A stretch of DNA of 7,165 bases from NCBI GenBank assembly GCA_964415445.1, contig CAYQAE010000089.1:1-7165 (forward strand), in the 5' to 3' direction. The translations under genes were made by a program, and so were the position numbers. Positions 6,249-7,165 of this stretch are shown piece by piece. The stretch comes from CAYQAE01 sp964415445 [NCBI: uncultured archaeon]. Lineage in GTDB: Archaea; CAYQAE01. Positions within the stretch are counted from its first letter, which is position 1; every line of letters starts with the position of its first letter. The notes under the pieces are model-generated. The model saw nothing but the letters and a program-made list of their open reading frames with translations, made no database searches and had not been told where the DNA came from.

Positions 6249-6323
6249 GCTTTAGTTAAGCTATATTCTCTATGAACATAGCCAAAGCTGTTTTGAGTGG
6301 GCGTATTACCAAAATAACTCAAA
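6249..6323 (-). terminator. Two hairpins downstream of the GNAT-YoaP gene
   Basis: Reading downstream from the stop at 6347, the first stem pairs ACTCAAA (6317-6323) with TTTGAGT (6292-6298) around an 18-base loop. The second pairs AAAGC and ATAGC (6284-6288, 6278-6282) with GCTAT and GCTTT (6260-6264, 6249-6253), with an uneven internal loop. They sit between the end of this gene and the flippase promoter. They could mark the transcript end or protect it, but no strong T-run follows. Confidence 0.3.
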
Positions 6324-6346
6324 TACTGACTACTCAGGAGAGAGAT

Positions 6347-7132
6347 CTACCCCTCCTCCAGCCCCCCTCGGATGGCTGTCCTTATCCCGTCTTTGGGTGC
6401 ATAACCCCACCACAGATGTTCGCCGTTGACGAAGATGGCTCTGGATATCTGATAACGCTGGAGGATCTCACCATCGTCTGCGCAATATTCGTTCAATCGG
6501 ACTTCGTTCCCGAACTCTGCGAAAACTTCCCTGACCCTTTGTGCTTCGATGACACTGGTCTGGCAGAAGGTGTTCCAAAAAAGATCGACCACCACCTTAC
6601 CGGGAACGGATCCGTGATCATAGTTCGGTGTCGGTGGTGTTGGAGCTTCCGCTGTATCGTCGAACATTTTCCAGTATAATTTCTCGGTATCGTTGGGATC
6701 TCCTGAGCATCTCTCGAACCCGACGGATCTGAAAAAGGCCGCGGGCATGAACCAGTGTTCGTGGTCATAGGCTGTGGTGACCAGGGCCTTTTTACCTTGC
6801 TTGACGGTCTCTTCTTCAGCAGCGTTGATCAACGCTCTTCCAACACCCTTGCTTTTACCTTTATCGAGTACGTATAAGCACGGGATCACCATGAGGTCTT
6901 TACCCAGGGGGCCCCAGGGGCTCATCTCTATGGGTATCATGTAAAGAAATCCCACACTTTCATCTTCCCATAAAGCGACTTTTACTCTCATCCCTTTTTC
7001 GAGTTTATCCCGGATCCATGATCTACGTATCTCCGAGCAAACATCGATCTCTTCAGATTCATGAGTGTGGGGGCAGGTGCCCACGAAGTACTCGTCTTCG
7101 GGGCTCATATCACGTATCTCAAGGGATGACAT
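6347..7132 (-). CDS. GNAT N-acetyltransferase with C-terminal YoaP-like thioredoxin-fold domain
   Basis: The protein has 261 residues. The N-terminal GNAT domain spans about 1-157. Its acetyl-CoA motif is VIPCLYVLDKGKSKGVGRALI at 82-102, with the pyrophosphate loop K93-S94-K95-G96-V97-G98, and the late motif is AFFRSVGFERC at 132-142. A proline-rich linker (APTPPTP, 163-169) leads to a C-terminal domain at about 178-255, VVVDLFWNTFCQTSVIE and on to ISRAIFVNGEHLWWG. This resembles the YoaP-like domain: thioredoxin-type strand, a single Cys (C190) where thioredoxins have CxxC, then the cis-Pro-region-like strand. The architecture and length match Bacillus YoaP-type proteins, which are of unknown substrate and also occur in archaea. 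The early CPHTHESEEIDVC (20-32) is Cys/His-rich. Its G+C content is clearly higher than that of the plus-strand glycan genes. A functional link to the glycan locus is not supported. Confidence 0.85.
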   Translation of the reverse strand: MSSLEIRDMSPEDEYFVGTCPHTHESEEIDVCSEIRRSWIRDKLEKGMRVKVALWEDESVGFLYMIPIEMSPWGPLGKDLMVIPCLYVLDKGKSKGVGRALINAAEEETVKQGKKALVTTAYDHEHWFMPAAFFRSVGFERCSGDPNDTEKLYWKMFDDTAEAPTPPTPNYDHGSVPGKVVVDLFWNTFCQTSVIEAQRVREVFAEFGNEVRLNEYCADDGEILQRYQISRAIFVNGEHLWWGYAPKDGIRTAIRGGLEEG

Positions 7133-7148
7133 CTTCTACGATATATGG

Positions 7149-7156
7149 TATTAAAG
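7149..7156 (-). promoter_or_regulatory. Weak candidate TATA box for the GNAT-YoaP gene
   Basis: CTTTAATA on the minus strand lies about 20 bases before the ATG at 7132, slightly closer than ideal. No Shine-Dalgarno motif is seen, so a leaderless start is possible. Confidence 0.25.
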
Positions 7157-7165
7157 TGAAGAACT

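Noticed and set aside
6272-6679. Plus-strand open frame of 135 codons opposite the GNAT-YoaP gene
   Set aside because: It mirrors the YoaP-like domain on the other strand, has no ribosome site or family match, and is explained by the higher G+C content.
1-7165. Possible CRISPR array, tRNA or insertion sequence
   Set aside because: No regularly spaced repeats, no cloverleaf with a TTC-type arm, and no transposase or terminal inverted repeats were seen on either strand.

Overview
The window looks like a fragment of an archaeal chromosome; this is an inference. The support is promoter architecture. AT-rich TATA-like boxes sit about 26-30 bases upstream of several first-gene start codons, sometimes with no room for a leader, as in leaderless archaeal transcripts. 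Genes inside transcription units instead carry Shine-Dalgarno motifs (GAGGT, AGGTG, GGAG). I cannot name the lineage. A bacterial origin is not excluded, because every protein family here also occurs in bacteria.

The content is a cell-surface glycan (exopolysaccharide or S-layer glycan) locus. On the left, on the minus strand, are a polysaccharide deacetylase (672-1613) and a GNAT N-acetyltransferase (1-630, running off the left edge). Between 1614 and 1887 is a divergent promoter region that also holds what looks like the 3' remnant of another minus-strand gene. On the plus strand follow a polysaccharide pyruvyl transferase (1888-3069), a possible 20-codon bridging ORF, a nitroreductase-like flavoprotein with an N-terminal extension (3129-3980) and a class I SAM-dependent methyltransferase (4021-4680). 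Converging on them is a minus-strand polysaccharide flippase of the Wzx type (4759-6198). At the right edge is a minus-strand GNAT acetyltransferase with a C-terminal YoaP-like thioredoxin-fold domain (6347-7132), which is probably not part of the glycan pathway.

A plausible division of labour is as follows. Deacetylase and acetyltransferase alter N- or O-acetylation of the sugar chain. The pyruvyl transferase adds a ketal-linked pyruvate. The methyltransferase and nitroreductase further modify sugar or precursor. The flippase moves the lipid-linked product across the membrane. No glycosyltransferase or polymerase lies in the window, so the assembly genes must be elsewhere.

Base composition is uneven. 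The plus-strand block at about 1850-4700 is visibly AT-rich (roughly a third G+C by eye), while the right-hand GNAT-YoaP gene is above half G+C. This fits a glycan block acquired or exchanged as a unit beside a more host-like gene. No tRNA, rRNA, CRISPR array, transposase or phage gene was recognised, and no gene-free stretch exceeds 300 bases.
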